A stretch of 64,000 nucleotides of DNA, taken from assembly GCA_965217605.1 (NCBI GenBank), contig CBDCJB010000003.1, forward strand, positions 310,001 through 374,000, written 5' to 3'. The position numbers and the translations under genes are program-made. The notes below the pieces were generated by a model, which had not been told where the DNA came from, did not search any database, and saw nothing but the letters and a program-made list of their open reading frames with translations. Origin of the DNA: JAYYZW01 sp965217605 (GTDB lineage Bacteria > Pseudomonadota > Gammaproteobacteria > Ga0077536). Below, piece after piece: positions 41,962 through 52,400 of this stretch. The first letter of the stretch is position 1. Each line of letters begins with the position of its first letter.

Positions 41962-43509
41962 GTGAAGATCGCTGGGATCGGTCGGCGGCGGCTGATCGCG
42001 CTGCTCGTGTGCCTTGTGTCGCCGCTGGCAGCCGCCGGCGGTCTTGGCGATCTGTGGTCCAAATTCGATCGGTCGATGGCTACGTTCGACCCTATCGGGC
42101 GGCACGTACGCACGCCGATCGAGCGTGCGATTCCAGATCTGCGTTTCAAAGGGTTCGTGAGACAGTGGTCGGACGTGCTCGTCGACGAAGACGACATGGT
42201 GGGCTTTCGCGACCAGGATTATCGATTTCTGCAGCTCCAAAACCTGCTCGAACTGGAAACGGGGTACCACCTCGCGCATGGACTCGACATCAACATCGTC
42301 ACGCACTTCCTCTACGACGGCGCATACGACTGGCAGGATGCACGCGGGCTGTTCGCCGACGAGCTCAACCGCACGGCGGAGGTCTACCACAACCGCGAGC
42401 GCATATTGCGCGAGGCCTACATCAGCTACCGCACGCCGCGCATCGACTTCAAGCTCGGTAAGCAGCAGATCGCCTGGGGCAAGATGGACGGGCAGTTCAT
42501 CGACGCCATCAATGCCATGGACCGCCGCGAATCGGTGCAGCTCGAATCCGAGGACTTTGAATGGCGTCGCCTGCCCACCTGGATGGCCAGCGGTACGTTC
42601 TACTTTGGGCAAAATTCGGTGCAGCTCTTGTACATCTTCGATTTCGAGCACGACCGCCAGGCGCTGCCGGGATCGCCCTGGGCTTCGCCGCTGGCGCCGC
42701 CGCCGTCGGCCGTCACCGACATCGTGTTGCCGGTGCTGCGGCCGAGTACGCGTGATTTCAGCGATCACGAATACGCGCTGCGTTTCGATCGGACACAGGG
42801 GGCGCTGACCTACGGATTTATTTATTACTACGCCTGGGACAAGAATCCAGTGCAACACGTGGTTGGAACCGAAGTGAGGGGCGCAGACACCCTTTTACGG
42901 CTGAGGCCCCGGCACGAACGGCTCCATCACGCCGGGATTACCGCCGATTACGCGACCACCTTCACCGGCATTCCCATAGTCAATGCCTTACCGACCGTCT
43001 TCCGCGTCGAAGCGCTGTATACGAATGGCGTGCGCTTCGCCGATTTCGACAAACGGGCCGGCGCGCGTGCGGGTGCCAGGCTCGATGGCACTTCAAAACG
43101 CGATACGTTGCGTGCGGCGGTGGCCGCTGAGGTCGGCTTACCCGCGCGTTCAACTTTCATTCTTCAGGGTTCGCTGTTCTATACCTTCGACTGGAAAAAC
43201 ACGCTAGGCCCCGGTTTCGGTGGCGGTATCGGTGACGAGTGGACGGTGATCCCGGTGGCCTTCTTCTCGCGGCCTTTTGCATTCACCCGCGACCGCCTGA
43301 GTATGGAGCTGACGCTCTTTCCGGTCGTCAGTGGACCCCAAGCCGACTGGCAAGGAATCAAGACGAAACTCAGATTCAAATATAAATTCTCGTCATTTGT
43401 AACCGGGCAGTTCATCTATACCGGATACGACAGCGGCGGCGACCTGGACCTTTACGGACAGTACGAGGAATGGGATAACTTCGGCTGGGAGCTGAGTTAT
43501 GAATTTTAA
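41962..43509 (+). CDS. DUF1302-family outer-membrane beta-barrel protein
   Basis: This 515-residue protein starts at a GTG (41962) after CGGAGA. It has a signal peptide (RRRLIALLVCLVSPLAAAGG) and then a long beta-strand-rich region with alternating aromatic residues, which ends in LSYEF, the C-terminal Phe of outer-membrane barrels. KLGKQQIAWGKMDGQF and the preceding pattern match the DUF1302 family. The family is usually paired with DUF1329 and linked to lipid or hydrophobic-compound export or uptake. The next gene overlaps by 11 nt. Confidence 0.82.
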   Translation: MKIAGIGRRRLIALLVCLVSPLAAAGGLGDLWSKFDRSMATFDPIGRHVRTPIERAIPDLRFKGFVRQWSDVLVDEDDMVGFRDQDYRFLQLQNLLELETGYHLAHGLDINIVTHFLYDGAYDWQDARGLFADELNRTAEVYHNRERILREAYISYRTPRIDFKLGKQQIAWGKMDGQFIDAINAMDRRESVQLESEDFEWRRLPTWMASGTFYFGQNSVQLLYIFDFEHDRQALPGSPWASPLAPPPSAVTDIVLPVLRPSTRDFSDHEYALRFDRTQGALTYGFIYYYAWDKNPVQHVVGTEVRGADTLLRLRPRHERLHHAGITADYATTFTGIPIVNALPTVFRVEALYTNGVRFADFDKRAGARAGARLDGTSKRDTLRAAVAAEVGLPARSTFILQGSLFYTFDWKNTLGPGFGGGIGDEWTVIPVAFFSRPFAFTRDRLSMELTLFPVVSGPQADWQGIKTKLRFKYKFSSFVTGQFIYTGYDSGGDLDLYGQYEEWDNFGWELSYEF

Positions 43510-44830
43510 TTCCGGAAGGCATTGCGTCACGTGGGTGCTCGCGACGCTCTGTTGTCTTTGTGCCGCTGCGGGCGCGATCGCCGAGCAAACCTGGAAATCG
43601 GTCGAACAAATGAGTGCGGAAGACCGCGCGCTCTTCGATCCCGCGACCACGACGCCGCGTGATGCCGCATTGCCCTATACGCCGGCCGAACGTTATCCCT
43701 TCGAACCGCCTTACACGGCTGAGGAAATGGGCTTCCGCTCGGCGGAGTTCCCGCACATCTCGCGCTGGGCCGGGAGCGCGCTCGACGTATACGGCGTGAT
43801 CACGAGTTCCGGTTACATGAATCAGGGCGAAACCATCTTCTACTTCATGCAGGTCAACGGCGACGGTTTGAAAAGCTATCTATACGAAGCGCAAGGCGGG
43901 CAGGTCCAGGCGCGCTGGATGACCTATGACCTTTTCCCGCCGGAGAACGAGGGGACGCAGCAGCTCTGGATGCCCTACCGCACCGATGCGGATGCCCGCA
44001 CGAAGATGGACTATTTCATTTATTCACCGCAACTCCGCCGCGTCCGGCGCTTGCCCGCGCCGCGCCGTGACCAGCGATTTCCCGACAACGCCCAGACCTT
44101 CGACGACGTAATCGGCCGCGACCCGTGGGAATTCGACTGGACGCTGTTGGGCACTGACGTGCTCTATGAAACCGTTCGTTTTCCCAACACCCGCCCGACC
44201 ATCACGCTCAATCGTGGCGACGATAAAGGATTCGTCGAGCGGGCGACGGACTCCCTGAAGTTGATGGGCGATGATTTTCCGCATTACCTGCCCGACGGCG
44301 GCGTCGCCTGCTGGGTACTGAAGGCGACGCCACGCGACGAGTGGCTGCCGGGTTACCGCGAGGGCATGTTGGTTCTCTGGCTCGAAAAAACCACCTTCTA
44401 TCCACTGCGCCAGGAGAAGTACGGCCGCGACGGATCGCTCATGACGATTGAAGTAAGGCTCGCCGAGCATTCGATCCCGGAGCAAGGTTCGTTCGGATAT
44501 TCGCCGCTGCTGAACGTGTATTGGAATATTCCGAATGACCTGATCAGCTATAGTTTTCACGATCCGCACCGCCCGCACGGCTGGACGGAGGAAGAGAAGA
44601 ATATGATCTTCACCGCGGAGTTCATGCGCCGCGACTGGCTGATCGAACCGATGAAATCGGAAGTCCGGATCCTTACGCCCGACACCTTTTACATGCGACC
44701 CGATCTACATGCCGAGAAATTTCCGCAGGCGCGCAATGCCTCGCTACCGCCGGATATTGCCGCACGCCTACAAGCACAGAATGCGGCGGGGCGCCTGGTC
44801 TTCGAAAGCGGCGGCGCTGAGCTCGAGTAG
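43499..44830 (+). CDS. DUF1329-family periplasmic protein
   Basis: This 443-residue protein has a signal peptide (VLATLCCLCAAAGAIAEQ) and DUF1329 features: VEQMSAEDRALFDP near the N-terminus, YSPQLRRVRRLPAP, and a LolA/LolB-like strand pattern with WLEKTTFYPLRQE. DUF1329 proteins resemble lipoprotein-sorting factors and act in the periplasm beside DUF1302 barrels. Its start lies within the upstream gene, indicating coupling. The inferred role is to carry a lipid or hydrophobic ligand to the barrel. Confidence 0.83.
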   Translation: MNFNSGRHCVTWVLATLCCLCAAAGAIAEQTWKSVEQMSAEDRALFDPATTTPRDAALPYTPAERYPFEPPYTAEEMGFRSAEFPHISRWAGSALDVYGVITSSGYMNQGETIFYFMQVNGDGLKSYLYEAQGGQVQARWMTYDLFPPENEGTQQLWMPYRTDADARTKMDYFIYSPQLRRVRRLPAPRRDQRFPDNAQTFDDVIGRDPWEFDWTLLGTDVLYETVRFPNTRPTITLNRGDDKGFVERATDSLKLMGDDFPHYLPDGGVACWVLKATPRDEWLPGYREGMLVLWLEKTTFYPLRQEKYGRDGSLMTIEVRLAEHSIPEQGSFGYSPLLNVYWNIPNDLISYSFHDPHRPHGWTEEEKNMIFTAEFMRRDWLIEPMKSEVRILTPDTFYMRPDLHAEKFPQARNASLPPDIAARLQAQNAAGRLVFESGGAELE

Positions 44831-44889
44831 GCCGCACGGTTTCGAGCACCCGCTGATTCGCTTGTCGCGCGCGCCCGGCGCAGTCCATC

Positions 44890-45846
44890 ATGGCGCCAAT
44901 GCGCTACCCGATCACGATTCTTGCCGCCGTGCTCGCGCTTACGAGTTGTACGGAGGATGGAAACGGTCAATTCGAAGGCCGACCGGGCGGCCCCTATCGC
45001 TTGACCTTGACGCTGGATCCACCAACGCCGAAACCCGGGCGGGACACGCTCCTGAGCTTTCAGCTGGCTTACGCGCAGAGCGGCAAGCCCGTTACCGATC
45101 TACAAATCGCTCACGAGCGATTGATTCACAACTTTATCGTGAGTATGGATTTTTCGAGTTTCTCCCATATTCATCATGAAGATTTTTCCGCCACAAGCGA
45201 CCGCGATCGGGCCGCAGGAGCGCTACGCTTTCCGTTCCGATTTCCGGCTGCGGGCCACTATCGCATCGTCAGCGAATTCGCGCACCGCAATCGGAGCTGG
45301 ACGAAGCATTTCGATGTCGAAGTGGGTGTCCCGGAACCCGGTTCTGAACGCCCGCCAGATATGGCGCGAACCAAACAGTTTGGGGACTACACTGCGTCGT
45401 TACACGCCTCGCCGCAGACGCCCGCGGCGGGTTTCGAGACCGAGTTAGTGCTGGCGCTCGAGCGCAACGGCACGCCCGTGACCAATCTTGCGCTGTACCT
45501 CGGTTCCGAGTTGCACGGCGCGACGTGGCGGGACGACGGGCGTTATTTCGGTCACCTGCATAGCTACACGCCTAAAGTCGCCGCTATTTTGGAGCTCGCC
45601 CACGAGCGCGGCGGTGATCCGGCAGCGCGCGGCGCGCGGATCCAGGAAATGTTGGTGCAGTTGATGTGTCTGCAGTCCGAATTGGTCTTTCCGGGCCCGG
45701 AGGTACCGATGCGCTACGTGTTCCCCGCGCCAGGCCGCTACTACGTGTTCCTGCAGGCGGCGCCTGATGGCGAGCCGCGCGTGTTCCGCTTCGTACTCGA
45801 CGTGGCCACTGACCCCGAGGAATCGAACTCGAGCGCCGCCCTATGA
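44890..45846 (+). CDS. Histidine-rich secreted lipoprotein with two Ig-like repeats
   Basis: This 318-residue protein has a signal and lipobox (ILAAVLALTSC) giving a Cys at about residue 20. Two similar beta-sandwich domains follow (about 35-145 and 160-310). Each begins YRLTLTLDPPTPKPG- or YTASLHASPQTPAAG-like, and each holds a His cluster: IHNFIVSMDFSSFSHIHHE and GSELHGATWRDDGRYFGHLH. The pattern resembles YtkA-like and other cell-surface metal-binding modules. Copper binding is possible but not shown. The gene overlaps the following one by 4 nt. Confidence 0.65.
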   Translation: MAPMRYPITILAAVLALTSCTEDGNGQFEGRPGGPYRLTLTLDPPTPKPGRDTLLSFQLAYAQSGKPVTDLQIAHERLIHNFIVSMDFSSFSHIHHEDFSATSDRDRAAGALRFPFRFPAAGHYRIVSEFAHRNRSWTKHFDVEVGVPEPGSERPPDMARTKQFGDYTASLHASPQTPAAGFETELVLALERNGTPVTNLALYLGSELHGATWRDDGRYFGHLHSYTPKVAAILELAHERGGDPAARGARIQEMLVQLMCLQSELVFPGPEVPMRYVFPAPGRYYVFLQAAPDGEPRVFRFVLDVATDPEESNSSAAL

Positions 45847-46451
45847 AGGCTAGAGGTTTCATGGCCGCTGCGTGTCTTCTCGTCGCGACAGGTGCGCATG
45901 CGGGGCACGGTTTGATGAACTCATTCGGCGACGTCGAATGGCTGCCGGATCCCGGCGCGACGCCCGACCAGTTTCTCTATCCGGTGGATCGAATGAGAGA
46001 ACGCATCGAGCTCGAGCTGGCCGAATCGAGCGACGAAGAGATGGCCTTGTGTCTCGCATTCGGTCGCGAAAAACTAGCGGAGGCGACCACAATGATCAAC
46101 GCAGGGGAGTCCAACGCCGCTGTCGTAGCCATTGAAGCGTATGGTCGATATATCGAGCAGGCCGCGGCAGCCGTCGAAAGCGCGCCGGCAACGCAGGCGC
46201 CCACGCGCCGGCATCGATTCGTCAACGCGTTGTTGGAACACCTCTACATCATGTCCGTGGAATATCTCGACATGCCGCTCGAGATCAGACGGGTCGTGGC
46301 GGCTGTCTTTACCGCCGACATGGCCCATTACGAACGCCACAGCGCGAAGTTGCCGAAGCGGGCGCAGGAGGCGCTGTTTTTCAAAGAGGACGAGATCCAC
46401 TGGTCGCTCGAAATGATCCGTCAGGCCGACCTGCAGAGGATCACGAACTAA
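45843..46451 (+). CDS. DUF5667-like secreted protein
   Basis: This 202-residue protein has a signal peptide cleaved after about AGAHA (residue 20). Residues 36-60 (TPDQFLYPVDRMRERIELELA) match the DUF5667 pattern (PxxxLYPxKRxxExxxLxLA). The rest is a long helical bundle with a His/Glu-rich end (HYERHSAKL, FFKEDEIHWS). Function unknown. The ATG overlaps the upstream stop (ATGA), so it is probably made with the His-rich lipoprotein. It is the last gene of the envelope cluster. Confidence 0.7.
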   Translation: MKARGFMAAACLLVATGAHAGHGLMNSFGDVEWLPDPGATPDQFLYPVDRMRERIELELAESSDEEMALCLAFGREKLAEATTMINAGESNAAVVAIEAYGRYIEQAAAAVESAPATQAPTRRHRFVNALLEHLYIMSVEYLDMPLEIRRVVAAVFTADMAHYERHSAKLPKRAQEALFFKEDEIHWSLEMIRQADLQRITN

Positions 46452-46497
46452 TGGGTCATTCTGATCCTTCTATGTATCGTTTGTTGGGAGCTCTACG

Positions 46498-46917
46498 ATG
46501 AAACGATCAGCCTTGTGCCACTGCGGACAAATGAAGATCACGGCTGACGGCGATCCTGAACACGTCATCATTTGTAATTGCACCTTATGCCAGCGCCGTA
46601 CGGGCACGACCTACAACATGAGCGCCTGGTTCGATCGCTCGGCTATCACGATTCAAGGCGAGGTCAAGCAATACGTGCGGACCGGTGACGAGGGTGTCGA
46701 AATTGAATTTAAACTTTGCCCCGAATGTGGAACGACGATGTATTGGGAAATACCTGCACTGTTCCCGGACGGTGCGGCCGTGGCCGTCGGATGTTTCGCC
46801 GATCCGGATTTTCCGGCGCCGACGATGTCGCTTTATTCCGAGCGTCGGTACCGGTGGGTGCCGAAGCCGGAGAATATCCCGAGCCACGTCGGCTTTCTCG
46901 ACAGCGAACTCGAGTAG
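46498..46917 (+). CDS. GFA/CENP-V family zinc protein
   Basis: This 139-residue protein of the GFA (glutathione-dependent formaldehyde-activating enzyme-like) family has CHCGQMKI, CNCTLCQRRTG and CPECGTTMYW, which supply the cysteines of its two zinc sites. It may bind glutathione adducts or another thiol; the exact reaction is uncertain for most members. GGGAG precedes the ATG. Its stop codon TAG is formed by the first bases of the MITE that begins at 46915. Confidence 0.85.
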   Translation: MKRSALCHCGQMKITADGDPEHVIICNCTLCQRRTGTTYNMSAWFDRSAITIQGEVKQYVRTGDEGVEIEFKLCPECGTTMYWEIPALFPDGAAVAVGCFADPDFPAPTMSLYSERRYRWVPKPENIPSHVGFLDSELE

Positions 46918-47060
46918 AAGTGGTCTCAAAACTCGTCTGAGACGTTGATGCTGCGTTGCGCGACCTTCTGCGGTGCTCATTTACTGGCGTGTAAACTGCG
47001 CTCCTCGAATGGCCGCGCGCCTTGCCTGAACGCTTCAGACGAATTTTGAGACCGCTTCTA
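46915..47060 (+). mobile_element. MITE-like element, copy 1 (TA-flanked)
   Basis: This 146-bp non-coding element has about 26-bp terminal inverted repeats (TAGAAGTGGTCTCAAAA / reverse complement of TTTTGAGACCGCTTCTA). Its ends are TA dinucleotides, as in IS630/Tc1-type target duplications. The inner part holds GACGTTGATGCTGCGTTGCG and TGTAAACTGCGCTCCTCGAA. It is closely matched by 59347-59501. It is probably mobilised in trans by an IS630-like transposase that is not in the window. Confidence 0.8.
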
Positions 47061-47220
47061 GTGTTCTGTCCCGTGAAAAACTTTCGTAAGTCGCGACGGA
47101 TTTTTCGTCGATGGCAAGGCATGACGACGCCGTGTAGCGGGCTCTACACAAGGAGGAGTAACGCCGCCAGCGGCGAAAAAGACCAGCGAATTATGGAAGT
47201 TTTTCATGGGACAGGACACT
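47060..47220. mobile_element. Second, unrelated MITE-like element
   Basis: This 161-bp non-coding element has terminal inverted repeats of 24 bp (AGTGTTCTGTCCCGTGAAAA at the left), matching at 22 positions with the right end at 47197-47220. The interior holds a GTGTAGCGGGCTCTACAC hairpin. It abuts MITE copy 1 on the left and lies 2 bp from the stop codon of the serine hydrolase gene on the right. No coding capacity. Confidence 0.7.
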
Positions 47221-47222
47221 GG

Positions 47223-48224
47223 TTAAACGCCCACCGTACGAAACACTGCGGTAAAGGGCTCGTGGATCCCCGCGAGATAAAACGACTCGAAATCGCCGGC
47301 GGTTGAATTCTGTATGAGCGCTGCGCTGATACCTGAGTCTGCGTGGTGCCCCATTGCCGTCGCGTGTCCGGGGATCTGGCCGAGGTGCCCTTTGAGCTCC
47401 AGCTCGCCGATGGTCGAGACCAGGATCCCGTGTGCGTTGTGTGTGATCGGCGAGCCCGGGAAGCTGGCCGGCATGAGATGGTTGGCCATTTCGTAAAAGC
47501 GCTCGGCGTCGAGTACACGCCCGCTGAAGAGGTGATCGATCCAGCGCGCGAGATCGGACGCCGTCGAGACCATGTCACCGGCGGCGCCTGCGCCTGACAG
47601 CGGAAACCAGTCCGTCGCATCCCATACGCCATCGACAGGGTCGCCCGCGCCTTCGATGGACCACTGTCCATCCGTCTCCTCGGCGTGCATGTAACCGCGC
47701 GCGAGACGGTGCGCAGGATAGGCTTCGTCCGTACCGACCCAGGTGTCGGTGAGGCGGAGCGGCACGAGTAGGCGGGCGCGGATCTGTTCCGACAACGGCA
47801 CGCCGCCGGCTTCCGCGGAGATGATCATGCCGGCCAGGATGTAGCCGGTGTTGTTGTATTGCATCTCGCCCCAGGGCTCCTGTTGCGCGGTGACCTCGAA
47901 CGCGAAATCGACGATCTCCTGCGGACTCCATCGTTTATCGGAGATCATCGGCATGTGGTTCTCGAACTCGGGCAGGCCGCTGCGATGGTTCAAGAGGATG
48001 CGGACGGGAAGGTGTTCCGCCCCCGCGATATCGGGGAACCAGCGCGCGATGGACTCGTCGAGATCGAGACGGCCTTCCTGCGCGAGCTGATGAATGACCG
48101 CGGCCACGAAGGTCTTGGTGCAGCTGCCGATCCGGAAGAGATGATCGGGGCGCATCGGCACGCGCTCGGCGCGACCGGCCAGGCCGCTGGTCAAAAGCAC
48201 TTCCGCCTCGCCGGGAACACACAA
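47223..48224 (-). CDS. Beta-lactamase class C-family serine hydrolase
   Basis: At least 333 residues belong to the beta-lactamase/D-alanyl-D-alanine carboxypeptidase/esterase family. They carry the SxxK motif IGSCTKTF, the YxN motif MQYNNTGY and an HxG-like GHLGQIPGHA. The first available start by ordinary rules is the TTG at 48224. Homology-like sequence (LQQILDAYVGRGITGVSLA) continues upstream in frame to about 48293 without ATG, GTG or TTG. Either an unusual start (CTG at 48293) is used or the start codon has been lost. There is no signal peptide. Substrate unknown. Confidence 0.78.
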   Translation of the reverse strand: MCVPGEAEVLLTSGLAGRAERVPMRPDHLFRIGSCTKTFVAAVIHQLAQEGRLDLDESIARWFPDIAGAEHLPVRILLNHRSGLPEFENHMPMISDKRWSPQEIVDFAFEVTAQQEPWGEMQYNNTGYILAGMIISAEAGGVPLSEQIRARLLVPLRLTDTWVGTDEAYPAHRLARGYMHAEETDGQWSIEGAGDPVDGVWDATDWFPLSGAGAAGDMVSTASDLARWIDHLFSGRVLDAERFYEMANHLMPASFPGSPITHNAHGILVSTIGELELKGHLGQIPGHATAMGHHADSGISAALIQNSTAGDFESFYLAGIHEPFTAVFRTVGV

Positions 48225-48410
48225 CGCCAGCGATACGCCGGTGATCCCTCGCCCTACATAGGCGTCCAGGATCTGTTGTAAGCGATTTTTCAGCGTGCTT
48301 ATTGCCCTGTGCTCCGGTGCTTTATGCGCCGCAGTGAATCCTATTCGTGGTTTTCGAGTTTTACCGTGGGCAGGCGGGAATGGGTCTGACTCAGGTTATC
48401 CCGCCGCTAA

Positions 48411-49394
48411 TTACGCTGTCGCAGCACGCAGCTCGTCGACGAGTTGATCGATGATACGGGTGGCGGGTTCGATCGTATCAATACGTTCGACCGATTCACC
48501 CGCGTACAGCGGCGTCGCTTCGAGATCACCGTCAAAGCCTTCCATCGGCATGAAGACGGTATACCTGGGCAGGGCGATGTTGTCTTCGCCGACGGTGACA
48601 GTGCCGATCTCGTCATGTTCTCCCGGACGCTCACCGGGTGGAGGCTCACCCGCTTCCACCCAGGCGTCATAGCTCGCGTTGCGGATCACGCGATGGTTTG
48701 CATCCGGCCACCCGATGTCGAAGAGCTTTGTGAGTACCGTATCCGACGCCTGGGCGCGGACGATGCGCGCCTTGTAGTCCGGAAAGGCACGGGCTTCTTC
48801 GCTCGCGACGAAACGCGTTCCCAAGGATACGGCGCGTGCACCAGCGGTCAGCGCGGCGGCAATATCATCGCCGGTCGCGATGCCGCCCGCGGCGATCACG
48901 GGTACAGGCCCCAAGGCTGCAACGGTTTGCGGAAGCGTTTCGCCGAGTCGGGCGAGCGCTTTCACATGGCCGCCTGCCTCGATGCCCTGCACGATTACGG
49001 CGTCGACGCCGGCATCAGCGGCGCTCGACGCTTCATCCGGGTTTCCGACCTGCGCCACGACGAACATATCGCGCTTATGGGCATCGGCGACGAATGGTTG
49101 CGGATCGCCCCAAAAGAGGACCAGTACCGGTACCCGCGCATCAAAACACGCCTCCACGTCCGAACCATCGGACATGGGCAGGATGACGTTCGCGCCGAAC
49201 GGGCGTGAGGTCAGGTCACGTGTAGCCCCGATCAAGTCGGTCACGAGATGCCTTGGGAGCGCCCCGGCCCCCAACACGCCGAATCCGCCGGCTTCAGCGA
49301 CGGCCGCGGCGAGCGCGGGACCTGCGAGTCCACCGCCCATCCCCGCGTTCCAGATCGGGAGTTTTACACCGAGTCGGTCAAAGAGGTCGGCCAT
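48411..49394 (-). CDS. Nitronate monooxygenase family protein
   Basis: This 327-residue FMN-binding TIM barrel of the nitronate monooxygenase (2-nitropropane dioxygenase) family has IWNAGMGGGLAGPALAAAVAEAGGFG near the N-terminus, VIVQGIEAGGHVKA, and PVIAAGGIATGDDIAAALTAGARAVSLGTRFV, with the phosphate-binding Gly loop. It oxidises alkyl nitronates or a related substrate, and some members have other roles. There is no clear operon partner. It is divergent from nothing and lies 16 nt upstream of the beta-lactamase-type region on the same strand. Confidence 0.88.
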   Translation of the reverse strand: MADLFDRLGVKLPIWNAGMGGGLAGPALAAAVAEAGGFGVLGAGALPRHLVTDLIGATRDLTSRPFGANVILPMSDGSDVEACFDARVPVLVLFWGDPQPFVADAHKRDMFVVAQVGNPDEASSAADAGVDAVIVQGIEAGGHVKALARLGETLPQTVAALGPVPVIAAGGIATGDDIAAALTAGARAVSLGTRFVASEEARAFPDYKARIVRAQASDTVLTKLFDIGWPDANHRVIRNASYDAWVEAGEPPPGERPGEHDEIGTVTVGEDNIALPRYTVFMPMEGFDGDLEATPLYAGESVERIDTIEPATRIIDQLVDELRAATA

Positions 49395-49445
49395 CGTGAT
49401 TGTCCAACGCCATTATTGCCCCCGCACGGCGATTGCAATTCTGGC

Positions 49446-52400
49446 TCAAGATTGGGTAGAAATCGAAGTGCGCGCGCAATAATTCAGGAATTCACGTTCG
49501 GGGCTTGACGGCAGGAACAGGAACCCTTGATAACTGTTACAACGCAGGCGCTGCAAGAATTCGAACTGTGCCTGCGTTTCCGCGCCTTCGGCGACGGTCT
49601 TGAGCCCTAAATGGCGCCCCATCGCGACGATCGTTTGACAGATGATCTCGTCATTGCGGTCGCGGCCGATATCGGCGATGAACGAACGATCGATCTTGAG
49701 CTGGTCGATCGGGAGACGTTGCAGATAGGACAGGGGCGAATAACCGACGCCGAAATCGTCCAGCGCGAAACAGATCCCCAGGCGGCGCAAGCGCTCCATG
49801 ATGACGATCGTCGCCTCGATATCCTCAATGACCGTGCCCTCGGTCAATTCTAAAACGAGGTGATGCGGTGGAATGCGATAGGTCAACAGCAACCGTTCGA
49901 GATCTTCGACAAATGCGTCGTCGCGCAACTGCCGAGAACTGACATTAATGGACAGCTCGTCGATGTCGATCGCGCGATCGCGAATCCACCGGTTGTAAGT
50001 CGCGAAGGCCGATTCGAACACCCATTTACCAACCTCAACGATGAGACCGCGCTCCTCGGCGATGGGAATGAACTGAGCCGGCGCCACCGTGCCGCGCTCC
50101 GGATGATGCCATCTGAGCAGGCATTCGGCGCCGATCGTGCGGCCCTTGCGGTTCACTTGAGGCTGGAAATAGATTTCGAGTTCGTCGTTTTCGACGGCAT
50201 GGCGCAGATCTTCCTCGATGCGTAGTCGTTGTTGCGCGCTCTCTTCCATTTCACGGCGGAAAAACCGGGTGACGTTTCGACCGGCGGCCTTGCCGCTGTA
50301 CATCGCCGTGTCGGCTTCCTTGAGGACATCATCGACGCCTTTACCGGGTTCCGGGAACAGGGAAATACCGATGGTGGGCGTGATGTGAAACTGGTGATGT
50401 TCGATCTGGAACGGTCGACCCAGCGATTCGTTGATCTTGTCTGCCACTAACTGCGCCTGATGCGCAGTGGCTTCGAAGTCGCCTGCCAAATCCGGTAACA
50501 GCACGACAAATTCATCGCCGCCAAGCCGCGCCACCACGTCCTCCTGCCGCGTCACGTTCTGCAGGCGCGCGGCGACCGCTTGCAGTAACGCATCCCCCAC
50601 GGAATGGCCCAAGGTATCGTTGATCTGCTTGAACTGATCCATGTCGATGAACAGCAAGGCCCCGGCCGTACCGCGCCGCGCGGCAGCGGCAATGCTCGAC
50701 TCGAGGCGCTCGGAAAAATAGCGGCGGTTGGGCAGTTCGGTGAGCGGGTCGTAAAGCGCGAGTCGTTGCACTTCGTCTTCGGCGTGTTTGAGGACCGAGA
50801 TGTCGTAGATCGCGCCGAGGATCCCGATTACCGCGCCATCGTCATCGTGTATGGGGACTTTCGTGACTTCGAACCAACGGTGGATGCCCAGGCGATCGAC
50901 GAACGGCGTCTCGAGTTTGAAATGGCTGGAATCGCCGTTCAGCAGAGGCTGAGCTTGGTGTTTGAACCGGTCCGCATCGTCGGACCACCACAACTCATCA
51001 TCGGTCTTGCCAACCAGATCGTCAGGGTCGGAGAAGTCGGCCAACTCGGCAAAATATTCATTGCAGCCGAGATAGCGAAGTTCACGATCCTGCCAGAAGA
51101 TACCCTGTGGCACGGTATCGATGATCAATTCGAGGAATTTTTGAGAACGCTCGAGCGCTGCTTGGGTTTGTTTGACTGCGGAGATGTCCGTATGCGTCCC
51201 GATCATCTTGGTAACGCGGCCCGCGTCGTCAAATGCCGCCGCGCGCCCACGGATCAGCGTCCAGTGATAGCTCCCGTGTGCGCGGCGCAGACGGCTTTCC
51301 AATTCGTAAGTCGGTTTGTGCCCACCTAGGTACTGGCGAACCTCGGACAATGCCTTTGCGCGGTCCTCGGGGTGCAGGTGATCTGCGAGTGCTGCGCCGG
51401 TGCCGATAGCCTTTTCATCGGAATAGCCGAGATCGCGAAAGTGACGTCCGAACGCCACCATGCAATCGGAACCGGACTCCCATTCCCAGACGCCCTGATC
51501 ACCGCCTTCGATCGCGGCGTTTAATCGTTGCTCGCTGGCCTCAAGTTCGCCATGGGTGCGTTCCCGTTCGAGCTCGACCGCCGCACGGGCGGCGAAAATG
51601 TCGATAACCGTGCGTAAACGCGAGGAGTCCGACGGCGGCCGGGTGAACAGCAATCCAAAAATTCCGATGACGTCTCCGTCGGCGGAGCTCAGCCGCTGCC
51701 CGGCATAACCGCGGATATTCCATTCGCGCAGTATGTGGTTATCCGGGTATTCCACACCCATGTCGGTCGGCATATGACAGTCCGTTAAGCGTACGGTGTC
51801 GTCACAACCGGTGCCGGCGAGTGTATAGGTCAAACCATCCAACGGGGTTTTAGGCGGAAAACAAGCGGTGACTGTCGCGGTGCCATCGCCGTTGAGCAGC
51901 GCGACGAAGGCATACTCGGCGTCGGCGAGGTCGGCCGCGGCTTTGGTCAACGCGTTCAGGAGCCGGGCCTGTTGTCCCGAGGTCAGCGCATTGGCGACGA
52001 TGCGAAGCTGTTGTTCGCGGTGCAGCCGCTCCGTAATGTCTTGCAGTACGCCGAGCACGCCGATCACCGTGCCGTCGGGCGCGCGTAATGCAACCTCGGT
52101 CGTTTCAAACGAGATCGCTTCTCCGTGGGCGGTCGTGATCTGTCGCTCGACGACGATTTTCTGTTCCTCGCCGGTGATCAGACGGCGGTCGTCTGCGCGG
52201 AATTTCTCGGCCAGTTCGAGCCACGGCAGGTTGTAGTCGCTTCTACCCACAATGTCGGCTGGACGGGCCAAACCGAGGAGGGCCGCGAGGTGGTCGTTGC
52301 ACCCGAGGTAACGGCTATCCGTATCTTTCCAAAAGATACTGTGGGGCACCGTATCGATCACCGTTTCGAGGAAACGCCGCGATTCGATGAGGCGCGCTTC

